Part shown: positions 5,413 through 11,945 of the stretch, piece after piece
How positions within the stretch are numbered: position 1 is the stretch's first letter
How the letters are laid out: the number at the start of each line of letters is the position of its first letter
From: an uncultured Bacilli bacterium
GTDB taxonomy: Bacteria; Bacillota_I; Bacilli_A; RF39; UBA660
Reading direction: 5' to 3'
DNA length: 11,945 bases
Assembly: GCA_947632275.1 (NCBI GenBank)
Contig: CANROR010000030.1
Location: 1 to 11,945, forward strand
Notes under the pieces: model-generated
Told to the model about the DNA's origin: nothing
The model's database searches: none
What the model saw: the letters and a program-made list of their open reading frames with translations, nothing else
Translations under genes and position numbers: made by a program

Positions 5413-5634
5413 TCACATTTTTATCAATATAACATCCGTCCCGATTTTTTCAACATCACTAAATTTAAAAGTAGTTTCTTTTGATTTAAACATTCGTAAA
5501 AAAAACTTCCGCGGTTCAGCAATTAAAGCAGTAATTTTGCCGTCGTTATCGACCTCAACATCAACAATACGTCCTAAATTAACGCCTGTATACAAACTAA
5601 TAATATCTTTTCCTTGCAGTTCACTTAAAAGCAT
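5413..5634 (-). CDS. ylmC: YlmC/YmxH-family PRC-barrel protein
   Basis: The small 73-residue soluble protein consists of one PRC-barrel fold. MLLSELQGKDIISLYTG leads into LGRIVDVEVDNDGKITAL, the typical opening of the YlmC/YmxH family of Firmicutes. The biochemical role is not established; in spore formers the family is linked to sporulation, which this gene alone does not imply. AAGGTGG upstream of the ATG at 5634 and a promoter at 5651-5679 make it the first gene of the unit with lspA and rluD. The stop is TGA followed at once by TAA. A TGA read as Trp would add a single residue, so the gene end is safe either way. Confidence 0.85.
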   Translation of the reverse strand: MLLSELQGKDIISLYTGVNLGRIVDVEVDNDGKITALIAEPRKFFLRMFKSKETTFKFSDVEKIGTDVILIKM

Positions 5635-5650
5635 ACTACCACCTTGTTAA

Positions 5651-5679
5651 ATTATATTCTAAAATTTTTATTTAAGTAA
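5651..5679 (-). promoter_or_regulatory. promoter of the ylmC-lspA-rluD operon
   Basis: On the - strand the sequence is TTACTT (5679-5674), a 17-bp spacer and a perfect TATAAT (5656-5651), 16 nt before the start codon. TTTACT with an 18-bp spacer is an equal alternative for the -35. Confidence 0.6.
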
Positions 5680-5710
5680 AATTTTAAAGTTTTCTTCATA
5701 TTATTTAGTA

Positions 5711-6229
5711 ATGAAAAATTATAAAAAAATTTGGTTTATTTTAAGTCCTATTACTTTATTTTTCTTAAGCACCATTACCCATAGTATTTATGATAAATTT
5801 CCCTTTTTGTTAACCAAAATATTTTTCCCGGTTAACGAAAGTATTTGGGAACACAATAAAATGATTATTATGGCTTATTTTATTTTTATGTTAATTGAAG
5901 GTCTAATTTTTAAAAAATTAAATTTTAATTATATTTGGGCCAGTATCGTGTGTTCTTTATTAGTTATTTTAATTTTTAGTCCCATTTATTTTTGCATTTT
6001 AAAAGGCCAAGATAATTTAATCGTGACCCTTATTATTTATTTTATTTGTTTATGTTTAAGCCAGTTATATTTTTATTTTTTAAAACCGCATTCTCCCATG
6101 AAAATAAGTATTTTGCTATGGCTTTTAGTTTTTAGCCTAAATGGTTATCTTACCTTTTATCCTTTAAAAAATCCTTTATTTAACGTAAATTTAGAATGCC
6201 TAAAACTTCTTCATGATAAGTATAACTAA
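5711..6229 (+). CDS. DUF6512-type integral membrane protein
   Basis: The function is unknown. The 172-residue protein has five likely helices (about 8-25, 52-68, 74-96, 101-123, 131-150). The signature FFPVNESIWEHNKM (38-51), His24 after the first helix, and the late YLTFYPLKNPLF (146-157) fit what I recall of the DUF6512 family, whose strongest motif is PVNES(V/I)WEH. The conserved His, Glu and Trp near the membrane face could form a ligand or metal site, but this is speculation. The ATG at 5711 has no Shine-Dalgarno (TTTAGTA precedes it) and no convincing promoter, so expression may be low or the transcript leaderless. The last 50 bp overlap the convergent rlmCD. Confidence 0.8.
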   Translation: MKNYKKIWFILSPITLFFLSTITHSIYDKFPFLLTKIFFPVNESIWEHNKMIIMAYFIFMLIEGLIFKKLNFNYIWASIVCSLLVILIFSPIYFCILKGQDNLIVTLIIYFICLCLSQLYFYFLKPHSPMKISILLWLLVFSLNGYLTFYPLKNPLFNVNLECLKLLHDKYN

Positions 6230-7370
6230 ACATATCTAAGCCATAAACTTTGGTTACTTCATAAATATCTTTTATTTTAGCCAGATCTCTAACCAATGTA
6301 TGAATATTACAAGAAACATAAATTATTTTCTTGGGTCTTTTTTCTAAAATCACGGCAATAGTTTTATTATCAAGTCCTTTTCGGGGTGGATCGACAATCC
6401 ACGTTGCATAATTATTTTTGAGCCTCGTAATTTCTTTTTCCACATCGCCCCATTTAAAGGTAACATTTTTAATCTTATTTAAAGCGGAATTGGCTTCACC
6501 ATTTTTACTAGCATTGGCAACAATTTCGATGCCTAAAGCTTCTTTCGCTTTTAAAGCCGCATTTAAAGTAAGGGTCCCTACCCCTGAATATAAATCTAAA
6601 ACCGTTTCATTCCTTGGAATGTTTTCTTTTATTAAATTAAACAATATTTGGGCAATAAAAGGATTAACTTGAAAAAAGGCATCATACGTTATTTTAAATT
6701 TTAAACCATTTATTTCTTCGATTAGATAATCCACGCCATAGACTAATTTATCATTAACGATAATCCCTTTTAAATTATGAAAATTTGTTAAACTATTTAT
6801 ATTTAATTTTTCTTGGGTTTTAAAAATAAGTAAAACCTCGCCTTTTAAATTAGATCTTATAATAACATCGGCATTTTTTAAATTTAACTTGGCTATAACA
6901 GGTATAAGTTCATTAATGCTTTTACTCGTAATTGGACATTTGGTAATCTCTACAATTTCATTCGTAGCTTTTTGGTAAAAACCTAAATGCCCATTTTGCA
7001 TTTTTAATTCTATTTTATTGCGATAATAAAGGGGTTCGGGATTTTTAATCATCTCGGGTTCGACAACTAAATTTATTTTTTGAAAAATATTGCTTATTTT
7101 CTTTCTTTTATAATCTAAAGTTTCATCATAAGTTAAATTTTGAAGTTGACATCCCCCACATTTATAATAAAAAGGACAAAAAGCTTCTTCTCTATTCGGC
7201 ACTTTTTGGATAATTTCTAATATTTCGCCCTGATTATAATGTTTACTTTTTTTCGTTATCTTGATAGTAACTACATCGCCTGGGATACATTTAGGAACAA
7301 AAGTCACAATGCCATCCACATAAGCAATTCCCTGACCTTGATGATCTAATTTTTCAATTAAAACTTGCAT
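6180..7370 (-). CDS. rlmCD: RlmCD-type 23S rRNA (uracil-5-)-methyltransferase, TRAM and 4Fe-4S
   Basis: It transfers a methyl group from S-adenosylmethionine to C5 of uridines in 23S rRNA (U747 and U1939 for the Bacillus enzyme). The 396-residue protein has an N-terminal TRAM RNA-binding domain (about 1-55). Cluster ligands are Cys65, Cys71, Cys74 (CPFYYKCGGC) and Cys145. A central RNA-recognition region is followed by the SAM-binding domain, with LDLYSGVGTLTL (259-269), DPPRKGLD (327-334), nucleophile Cys354 in YVSCN and general base Glu387 or Glu388 in YHEEVL. GGTGAT lies just upstream of the ATG at 7370. An extended -10 (TGGTAAAAT) is the only promoter signal seen. A terminator at 7402-7435 separates it from serS. 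TrmA-type tRNA methylation is unlikely, because TRAM and cluster domains are both present. Confidence 0.93.
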   Translation of the reverse strand: MQVLIEKLDHQGQGIAYVDGIVTFVPKCIPGDVVTIKITKKSKHYNQGEILEIIQKVPNREEAFCPFYYKCGGCQLQNLTYDETLDYKRKKISNIFQKINLVVEPEMIKNPEPLYYRNKIELKMQNGHLGFYQKATNEIVEITKCPITSKSINELIPVIAKLNLKNADVIIRSNLKGEVLLIFKTQEKLNINSLTNFHNLKGIIVNDKLVYGVDYLIEEINGLKFKITYDAFFQVNPFIAQILFNLIKENIPRNETVLDLYSGVGTLTLNAALKAKEALGIEIVANASKNGEANSALNKIKNVTFKWGDVEKEITRLKNNYATWIVDPPRKGLDNKTIAVILEKRPKKIIYVSCNIHTLVRDLAKIKDIYEVTKVYGLDMFSYTYHEEVLGILNLR

Positions 7371-7385
7371 AAAATCACCGCTTTC

Positions 7386-7394
7386 ATTTTACCA
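7386..7394 (-). promoter_or_regulatory. extended -10 promoter element of rlmCD
   Basis: TGG followed by TAAAAT on the - strand forms an extended -10 element 15 nt before the start codon, just after the upstream terminator. No -35 hexamer is recognisable, so the promoter is tentative. Confidence 0.35.
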
Positions 7395-7401
7395 TATTAT
7401 T

Positions 7402-7435
7402 AAAAAAAGAAAAGAAGTTAAAATTTTTAACTTCT
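7402..7435 (-). terminator. terminator upstream of rlmCD (second after serS)
   Basis: A 9-bp perfect stem, AGAAGTTAA (on the + strand 7413-7421 with 7427-7435), has a 5-nt loop. On the - strand it is followed by TTTTCTTTTTTT. It stands about 170 bp beyond the serS terminator, so it either backs it up or ends an unrecognised short transcript from 7436-7600. Confidence 0.8.
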
Positions 7436-7506
7436 AATTTCAACCATCTTTTGCTAGCGATTAACATATATAATAAAATAATCTAAATTTAAAGTTTTTT
7501 TGTTGA

Positions 7507-7561
7507 ATTGGAAAAACTTTTTTATTTTCTTATTTTTTTGGTTTGATTGGAAAAACTTTTT
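7507..7561. repeat. two 16-bp direct repeats in the rlmCD-serS gap
   Basis: ATTGGAAAAACTTTTT occurs at 7507-7522 and again at 7546-7561, 39 bp apart. Each copy contains the inverted element AAAAACTTTTT. The gap between the two terminators (7436-7601) is otherwise extremely AT-rich, with no convincing ORF or promoter. The role is unknown. Confidence 0.8.
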
Positions 7562-7604
7562 CTTCAAAGAAATTTAATTTTATTAAGTATCTAAAAATTT
7601 AATA

Positions 7605-7630
7605 AATAAAAAAGAAGTATCGTAACTTCT
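7605..7630 (-). terminator. terminator of serS
   Basis: On the - strand AGAAGT (7630-7625) and ACTTCT (7618-7613) form a stem around a 6-nt loop, followed by TTTTT (7612-7608). It begins 25 nt after the serS stop. The stem shares the start AGAAGTTA with the next terminator at 7402-7435. Confidence 0.75.
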
Positions 7631-7654
7631 AGTTATATGATAATTTTTACATCT

Positions 7655-8938
7655 TTACTTCTTTTCAATTTTCTCTTTACCACCCATATAAGGTTGTAAA
7701 GCTTTGGGTATTTTAATTGAACCATCTTTTTGATAGTTATTTTCAATTAAAGCTATTAAACCTCTGGGTGATGCCACTACCGTATTGTTTAAGGTAGCTA
7801 CTAAATAAGTTCCTTTTTCCCCTTTAGCTCTAATACTTAGGCGTCTTGCTTGCGCATCCCCTAAAGTTGAACAAGAACCGACTTCAAAATATTTTTGTTG
7901 TCTTGGGCTCCAGGCTTCGACATCGCATGATTTAACCTTTAAATCGGCAAGATCGCCACTACAACATTCTAAGGTGCGAACTGGCACATCTAAGCTTCGG
8001 AAAAAGCCCACCGTATATTGCCACATTTTATTGTACCAAGTAAAAGCATCTTCAATTTTACATAAAACAACCATTTCTTGTTTTTCAAATTGATGCACCC
8101 GATAAAGACCTCTTTCTTCTAAGCCATGAGCGCCGCCTTCTTTTCGAAAACAAGGCGAATAACTAGTTAGGCAAATAGGCAAATTTTCTTCTTTAATTAT
8201 TTGGTCTTTAAAACGGCCAATCATGGAATGTTCACTCGTCCCAATCAAATATAAATCTTCGCCTTCAATTTTATACATCATAGCTTCCATTTCTTTAAAA
8301 GACATAACGCCATTAACGACATCCCCATGAATCATAAAAGGCGGAATACAATACGTAAATCCTTTATCAATCATAAAATCGCGGGCATAACTTAACATCG
8401 CGGAATGAAGCCGCGCAATATCACCTGTTAAATAATAAAAACCATTCCCACTTGTCCGACCGGCGGATTCCTTATCTAAACCGCTTAAGGCCTCACATAT
8501 ATCCGCATGATACGGTATTTCATAATCGGGAACTATGGGTTCACCAAATTTTTCAATTTCCACATTTTCCGTATCATCTTTACCAATAGGTACACTTTCA
8601 TCTATGATGTTAGGAATTAAATACATTCTTTGTTTAATTTCGGTAGCTAAATTTTCTTCTTTTTCTTCGAGTTCTTTAATTTCATCCCCGATTTTAGCAA
8701 TTTCATCTTTGATTTTTAAAGCCAATTCTTTTTTGCCTTCCCGCATTAAAGAACCAATTTTATCACTAACTTCGTTTCTTTTTCCTCTTAAAGTATCGGC
8801 CGCTTGTTTACATTCCCGATAGGATTGATCAAGTTCGGCAACTTCATCAACAATAAATAATTTTTCATCTTGAAATTTCTTTTTCATATTTTCTTTGACT
8901 AAATCGGCATTTTCTCTTATTAATTTTATATCTATCAT
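7655..8938 (-). CDS. serS: seryl-tRNA synthetase with archaeal-like class II motifs
   Basis: It attaches serine to tRNA-Ser and is an essential class II synthetase. The 427-residue protein has the N-terminal coiled-coil arm (about 35-105) that holds the tRNA long variable arm. The catalytic domain follows, with GTSEH (233-237), motif 2 (SPCFRKEGGAHG, 261-272, and RVHQFEKQE, 280-288), GSCSTLGDAQARR (354-366) and motif 3 (ASPRGLIALIENN, 389-401, Arg392). The residues GTSEH, FRKEGGAHG and TLNNTVVASPR are closer to my memory of archaeal enzymes than to the typical bacterial TAEV, FRSEAGSAG and GRTLVAILEN. The protein is complete and probably active. AGAGAGG lies 7 nt before ATG 8938. No T-box leader is present. 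Local GC is somewhat higher than in the flanking membrane-protein genes. Confidence 0.95.
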   Translation of the reverse strand: MIDIKLIRENADLVKENMKKKFQDEKLFIVDEVAELDQSYRECKQAADTLRGKRNEVSDKIGSLMREGKKELALKIKDEIAKIGDEIKELEEKEENLATEIKQRMYLIPNIIDESVPIGKDDTENVEIEKFGEPIVPDYEIPYHADICEALSGLDKESAGRTSGNGFYYLTGDIARLHSAMLSYARDFMIDKGFTYCIPPFMIHGDVVNGVMSFKEMEAMMYKIEGEDLYLIGTSEHSMIGRFKDQIIKEENLPICLTSYSPCFRKEGGAHGLEERGLYRVHQFEKQEMVVLCKIEDAFTWYNKMWQYTVGFFRSLDVPVRTLECCSGDLADLKVKSCDVEAWSPRQQKYFEVGSCSTLGDAQARRLSIRAKGEKGTYLVATLNNTVVASPRGLIALIENNYQKDGSIKIPKALQPYMGGKEKIEKK

Positions 8939-8957
8939 AATATTTCCTCTCTTTCTA

Positions 8958-8986
8958 ATTATAGCACTAATTTTTTTACTTTTAAA
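8958..8986 (-). promoter_or_regulatory. serS promoter with extended -10
   Basis: On the - strand the sequence is TTTAAA (8986-8981), a 17-bp spacer ending in TGC, and TATAAT (8963-8958). The -35 overlaps the stop codon of the small upstream gene. The leader is about 13 nt, too short for a T-box or attenuator. Confidence 0.6.
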
Positions 8987-9188
8987 TTATTGATTTCTTT
9001 ACCAAATAAATCCAAAACGAGTTCACGGCATTTTTATCTTGTTTTATATTAGCTAAAAATCCATCAAGTATTTTGATAAAATTAGTATTTTTAGACTCGG
9101 ATCGATATTCTTGATAATATTGTTCTAATATCTGATTTTTATTATTAATTAGCTCATCAATTAATTTAGTATTTTCCTTTTCAGACAT
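8982..9188 (-). CDS. hypothetical 68-residue soluble helical protein
   Basis: I do not recognise this gene. The protein is charged and probably all helical (MSEKENTKLIDELINNKNQ at the start, SFWIYLVKKSII at the end), with no Cys, no signal peptide and no membrane segment. It lies between sufU and serS on the same strand. The sufU terminator precedes it and its stop codon overlaps the serS -35. An extended -10 (TGTTAAAAT, 9228-9220) could serve as its promoter. The Shine-Dalgarno is weak (GGATGTGAT ahead of ATG 9188). The gene fills the gap neatly and has normal local codon use, so it is probably real, but no function can be proposed. Confidence 0.6.
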   Translation of the reverse strand: MSEKENTKLIDELINNKNQILEQYYQEYRSESKNTNFIKILDGFLANIKQDKNAVNSFWIYLVKKSII

Positions 9189-9230
9189 TTATATCACATC
9201 CAAATCTTTACTTAAATAAATTTTAACATG

Positions 9231-9257
9231 AAAAAAGGAGAATTACTAGTTCTCCTT
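9231..9257 (-). terminator. terminator of sufU
   Basis: An 8-bp stem (AAGGAGAA at 9235-9242 with TTCTCCTT at 9250-9257) has a 7-nt loop. On the - strand it is followed by TTTTTT. The 5' arm of the stem lies inside the last codons and stop codon of sufU. Confidence 0.9.
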
Positions 9258-9677
9258 AAGATAATCTTCCAAGACTTTTTTTAAACCTTTATAAGGCAGT
9301 AAAGCACAATTCTTTCGGTTATTTTGCTTATAAATATCATCATAAACTAAAGCTTCGTTTAATATTTCCTCATTATATTTTTCTTCGTTTACCATCGCTT
9401 CAAAATTATTAATATAATCTAAGGCTTCCAAAACTGTTTTGCCAATTAAATTAGTAATCATAATGGAAGTTGAAGAAATACTTATCGCACAAGCTTCGCC
9501 ATCAAAAACAATATCTTCGATTTTTTTATTCTTTATTTTTATATAAATATCTAAATTATCAATGCAAGAAGAATTATTCGTATTTATCTTTAAATAATCC
9601 GGATCTTCTGTTCTTACTCGATTTTTAGGATGACTATAATGTTCCATAATAATATCTCTTTTGGTATTACTATCCAT
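9246..9677 (-). CDS. sufU: SufU, Fe-S cluster assembly protein / sulfur-transfer partner
   Basis: SufU accepts sulfur from the cysteine desulfurase SufS in Firmicutes Fe-S cluster assembly. The opening RDIIMEHYSHPKNR matches the family. The three metal-binding cysteines and the Asp are present: Cys38 and Asp40 (SSCID), Cys63 (GEACAIS) and Cys124 (KNCALLPYKGL). The usual TCGD is changed to SCID, keeping Cys and Asp. I place the start at ATG 9677, because GTGAGG (9692-9687) then serves as Shine-Dalgarno with 9-nt spacing; starting at the GTG itself would use up that site. The protein is 143 residues, normal for SufU. It has its own promoter and terminator, so it is not inside a suf operon here, and its SufS, SufB, SufC and SufD partners must be encoded outside the window. 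Confidence 0.9.
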   Translation of the reverse strand: MDSNTKRDIIMEHYSHPKNRVRTEDPDYLKINTNNSSCIDNLDIYIKIKNKKIEDIVFDGEACAISISSTSIMITNLIGKTVLEALDYINNFEAMVNEEKYNEEILNEALVYDDIYKQNNRKNCALLPYKGLKKVLEDYLKEN

Positions 9678-9704
9678 TCTTTTTCGCCTCACTTAAACAT
9701 CGTA

Positions 9705-9733
9705 ATTATAAATCTATTTTTATTTTGCTGCAA
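9705..9733 (-). promoter_or_regulatory. sufU promoter
   Basis: On the - strand the sequence is TTGCAG (9733-9728), a 17-bp spacer and TATAAT (9710-9705). It is one of the best promoters in the window and lies 28 nt before the chosen start codon. Confidence 0.75.
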
Positions 9734-9745
9734 GTAGGGAAAAAA

Positions 9746-11866
9746 TTATTCATTTATTAACGTCGGATAACCATCACTTCCTAATATCCATTTGCTTAAT
9801 TTATAATCCTTTAACGATTCATCAATTTCACTTAAATTAATGTTTTCAATATTTTGATTTAATTGATCAACAAATGTTTGCAATTTCATTTGTTCTAAAG
9901 TCATAGCAATTCCCATGTCAGCAATATTAGAACCAATTACACTATTAACATAATAAGTGTTTTGAATATTGTTAGTTGTACTATTTGAATCAAAATATCC
10001 TAAACTATACTTATTCGCTTCGCCACTAATGGTACCTATATTATATACATTTCTTAATATATTTGTACTATTTTCGGTACTTTGGCCTTGCAAACCTCTA
10101 CCGCTACTTTGTACTAAACCTGATACAGAACTAAAACCTAAATTACTTAGTAAATTTAAATTTCCAGCATTATAACTATTTAATAAAATTAATTTATTAC
10201 TATGAAAATTTCCTATTAATCCTATAATAACAGTTCCTGTTTTATTATTAGCCGTAATATTTCCGATATTATAACTATTCAATGTAATATCTATCGGATG
10301 AAAATAAGCGTAACTAATATTAGCACCAATTAATCCTCCTATTTGTGACATCGAAGCCCATATTTCGTCCGTTACATTAATATTACCAGTATTATAACAT
10401 TTATCTATTATTATCCCAGATTCTAATGCACCTAATAATCCCCCAACTCGAGTACCATTAAAAATTTCGCCAGTATTATAGTTATTCTTGAGAATACTTA
10501 TTTCGGATTGATTGGCAATATAGCCAATTAATCCACCAATATATTCAGAAATGTCAAAACCATTTGGACTTATTTTTATAACATTATTTGAATTATAAGA
10601 ATTATTAATGGTTGCTTTTTGATTTACCCTCCCGATTAATCCTCCTACAAAAGTTCCGTTTTCACCATTAGCAGTTACATTGCCAATATTATAACTATCA
10701 TTTATTTCAATATTACCATAAACTAAACCCGCTAATCCCCCGACATAATTAGCAGTTGTACCAACATTATTTAAAATTTCCCCCTCATTATGGGAATTAT
10801 TAATTTTTATAGTTGTTACTGTAGTACCAAAACCAACTATTCCCCCAGTAATAACACCGATATCGTTAGTTAAATTACCATAGTTAATACAATTTTTGAT
10901 GGTTAAAATTCCATTCTTATAGCCAGTATAACCTACTATACCTCCCAAATTCCTACTCCCACTTATATCACCATAATTTTGGCAATTTTCAATTGTAGTT
11001 GTTCCATAATTTCCACCTATTATACCACCAATATCGTATTCACTTGATTCACTTGTTATTGTTACATAATTTGTAACATTACTTATAAAACTAGTTTCAC
11101 CAATACCGCCCGAAATACTTCCTATTACTGCCCTTACTGTACTTGTTATTTGACCCTTTAAGGTTATATTTTTCATTGTCGCATTATGTGCTTCACCAAA
11201 TAAACCCAATCTTAAATTAGTCCCTTCAATTTCATTTTTAATATATAAATTACTTATTGTATGATTTCCTCCATCAAAATTTCCTTGAAATGTTTGGCTT
11301 GCATTTCCAATTGGTTTAAATCCACTTCCAGTTGTTAGTTCTTTAATTAAAGCTTCATTTCCATTTATCCCATTTATATCTTTAAAGTCTGTTCTATTTG
11401 CATCTTCATAATCACTAGCATCTTTAAAATCTAAATCATTGGTGAGTAGAAAATATTCGCCTTCATAAGTTGTTCCTGAATTTACCTTATTACTTAATTT
11501 TACTAAATCCTCAATCGTTTGAATTAAATATGGATGGTCTTCCGTTCCATAACTGGCTTTATCAAAATAAACATAACATTTATCTGTTCCTTTTACTTTT
11601 ACATTTATCTTATTTGTTTCTAAATTATATCTTAAAATACTGCCATTTTCACAATAAGTCTTATGCATATTTAAAGCATATTCGGAATTATTAGGCCATT
11701 TATATAAATTAGTTTTTTGATACTTTCCTGTTCCTTTTTCTTCTTCTAGGTATATAGCCATCATGTTATTTACTACTTTTTTATGGCCATACCTTATTTC
11801 ATAACCTAAAAAGATTACACATAGCATTATCATTATTCCTAAGGTACTTAATAATGTTTTTCTCAT
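9746..11866 (-). CDS. large GLUG-repeat surface protein with N-terminal membrane anchor
   Basis: The 706-residue protein begins with MRKTLLS and one hydrophobic segment (about 5-22), with no LPXTG and no lipobox, so it is probably anchored by its N terminus with the rest outside the cell. Residues 35-105 carry the two-Cys module (Cys72 in TYCENG, Cys97 in DKCYVYFDK) shared with the protein at 875-2128. Next comes a region (about 110-215) with DHPYLIQTIEDL and GNFDGGNHTISNLYI, then about 12-13 GLUG-type repeats of 27-40 residues (GGLIG ... SYNxGxI) expected to fold as a right-handed beta-helix. It ends WILGSDGYPTL. I reject the ATG at 11890: that position is not a start codon in the sister gene, and AGGA lies 8 nt before ATG 11866. 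GLUG proteins are often adhesins; this role is inference. Confidence 0.85.
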   Translation of the reverse strand: MRKTLLSTLGIMIMLCVIFLGYEIRYGHKKVVNNMMAIYLEEEKGTGKYQKTNLYKWPNNSEYALNMHKTYCENGSILRYNLETNKINVKVKGTDKCYVYFDKASYGTEDHPYLIQTIEDLVKLSNKVNSGTTYEGEYFLLTNDLDFKDASDYEDANRTDFKDINGINGNEALIKELTTGSGFKPIGNASQTFQGNFDGGNHTISNLYIKNEIEGTNLRLGLFGEAHNATMKNITLKGQITSTVRAVIGSISGGIGETSFISNVTNYVTITSESSEYDIGGIIGGNYGTTTIENCQNYGDISGSRNLGGIVGYTGYKNGILTIKNCINYGNLTNDIGVITGGIVGFGTTVTTIKINNSHNEGEILNNVGTTANYVGGLAGLVYGNIEINDSYNIGNVTANGENGTFVGGLIGRVNQKATINNSYNSNNVIKISPNGFDISEYIGGLIGYIANQSEISILKNNYNTGEIFNGTRVGGLLGALESGIIIDKCYNTGNINVTDEIWASMSQIGGLIGANISYAYFHPIDITLNSYNIGNITANNKTGTVIIGLIGNFHSNKLILLNSYNAGNLNLLSNLGFSSVSGLVQSSGRGLQGQSTENSTNILRNVYNIGTISGEANKYSLGYFDSNSTTNNIQNTYYVNSVIGSNIADMGIAMTLEQMKLQTFVDQLNQNIENINLSEIDESLKDYKLSKWILGSDGYPTLINE
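9932..11128 (-). repeat. degenerate GLUG repeat array inside the surface-protein gene
   Basis: About 12 units of 27-40 codons each carry a G-G-(I/L)-x-G turn and then an N-S/C-Y/H-N-x-G element. Examples are GGIVGYTGYKNG followed by NCINYGNL, and GGLAGLVYGN followed by DSYNIGNV. The last two units have lost parts of the GG core. The units have diverged at the DNA level, so the array is not a simple tandem repeat. Confidence 0.8.
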
Positions 11867-11918
11867 GAGCAAAATCCTACTTTCACCCATAATTATATAT
11901 ATATATATATATATTCAT
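11867..11918 (-). promoter_or_regulatory. TA-tract promoter and leader of the GLUG-repeat protein
   Basis: On the - strand the sequence is ATGAAT (11918-11913), a 15-bp AT-repeat spacer and TATAAT (11897-11892), followed by the same leader GTGAAAGTAGGA as at 2129-2180. Counting the start codon, the two 54-bp blocks differ at only three positions. The sequence further upstream (11919-11945) is unrelated to that upstream of the other copy. Confidence 0.65.
11894..11914. repeat. (TA)10 dinucleotide tract in promoter spacer
   Basis: A 21-bp uninterrupted alternating TA tract, the same length as that at 2156-2176 and in the same place relative to the -10, leader and start codon. Confidence 0.95.
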
Positions 11919-11945
11919 GTAAACTATAAGTTGTAAGTTATTGAT

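Noticed and set aside
875..5415. TGA might be read as Trp, as in Mollicutes
   Set aside because: Both TGA stops (875-877 and 5413-5415) are followed directly by TAA, so reading TGA as Trp would add only one residue. No full-length gene has an internal TGA and all Trp codons are TGG. Standard code is the simpler reading.
7374..7460. 27-codon ORF on - starting ATG near 7460
   Set aside because: It runs through the terminator hairpin, has no Shine-Dalgarno and is of very biased composition.
7504..7578. TTG-started hydrophobic peptide on + containing two WKNFF copies
   Set aside because: The repeated residues follow from the 16-bp DNA repeat. There is no Shine-Dalgarno and the sequence is of low complexity.
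8939..8990. T-box riboswitch before serS
   Set aside because: The promoter leaves a leader of only about 13 nt; there is no room for a T-box and no antiterminator.
9678..9692. GTG at 9692 as the sufU start
   Set aside because: The GTGAGG there is the only Shine-Dalgarno for the ATG at 9677, and the family begins near that ATG.
11864..11890. ATG at 11890 as the start of the GLUG-repeat protein
   Set aside because: It lies within the conserved leader. The sister gene has AGG at the same place, and the Shine-Dalgarno AGGA would be inside the coding sequence. ATG 11866 matches the sister start exactly.
1..11945. CRISPR array, tRNA or rRNA genes, insertion sequence, LPXTG-anchored proteins
   Set aside because: No regular repeat-spacer pattern, cloverleaf, rRNA segment, transposase or sortase motif was found on either strand.

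Overview
The window looks like a chromosomal segment of a low-GC member of the Bacilli, probably an uncultured gut lineage. The evidence is very AT-rich DNA, AT-rich codon use, strong AGGAGG-type ribosome binding sites, a Firmicutes-type LexA with matching operators, a SufU scaffold of the Firmicutes type, a YlmC/YmxH-type PRC-barrel protein and the gene order lspA-rluD. Trp is encoded by TGG and no gene has an internal TGA, so the standard bacterial code applies. Leaders are short throughout: most -10 boxes lie 14-27 nt from the start codon.

Layout. 1-860: autoregulated lexA on + with two LexA-like boxes and a strong terminator. 875-2180 (-): a membrane-anchored, Cys-rich surface protein whose promoter contains a (TA)10 tract. 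2200-2517: a compact intergenic locus with two convergent promoters, a predicted 67-nt RNA on + ending in a terminator, and a 22-codon very hydrophobic peptide on -. It resembles a par/Fst-type type I toxin-antitoxin locus and is the best candidate for an undescribed system here. 2545-3693 (-): rhomboid protease of the GluP type. 3760-4077 (+): short four-helix TspO-like membrane protein. 4033-5634 (-): operon ylmC/ymxH-type gene, lspA, rluD. 5711-6229 (+): DUF6512-type membrane protein. 6180-7370 (-): rlmCD, the 23S rRNA m5U methyltransferase. 7371-7654: intergenic region with two terminators and a 16-bp direct repeat. 7655-9677 (-): serS with archaeal-like motifs, a 68-codon unknown gene, and sufU, each with its own promoter signal. 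9746-11866 (-): a 706-residue GLUG-repeat surface protein.

The two surface genes at opposite ends of the window share a 54-bp block, 51/54 identical by eye, covering the -35, the 21-bp TA tract, the -10, the leader and the start codon. Similarity stops abruptly upstream. Their proteins also share an N-terminal module (membrane anchor, then a two-Cys module ending KCYxYFDK) joined to unrelated C-terminal parts. This suggests a dispersed surface-protein family with a common and possibly phase-variable promoter. The other genes are mostly housekeeping: DNA-damage control, lipoprotein maturation, rRNA modification, tRNA charging and Fe-S assembly. Neighbouring convergent genes often overlap at their 3' ends, so the genome is compact. 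All calls come from reading the sequence; no database search was run.
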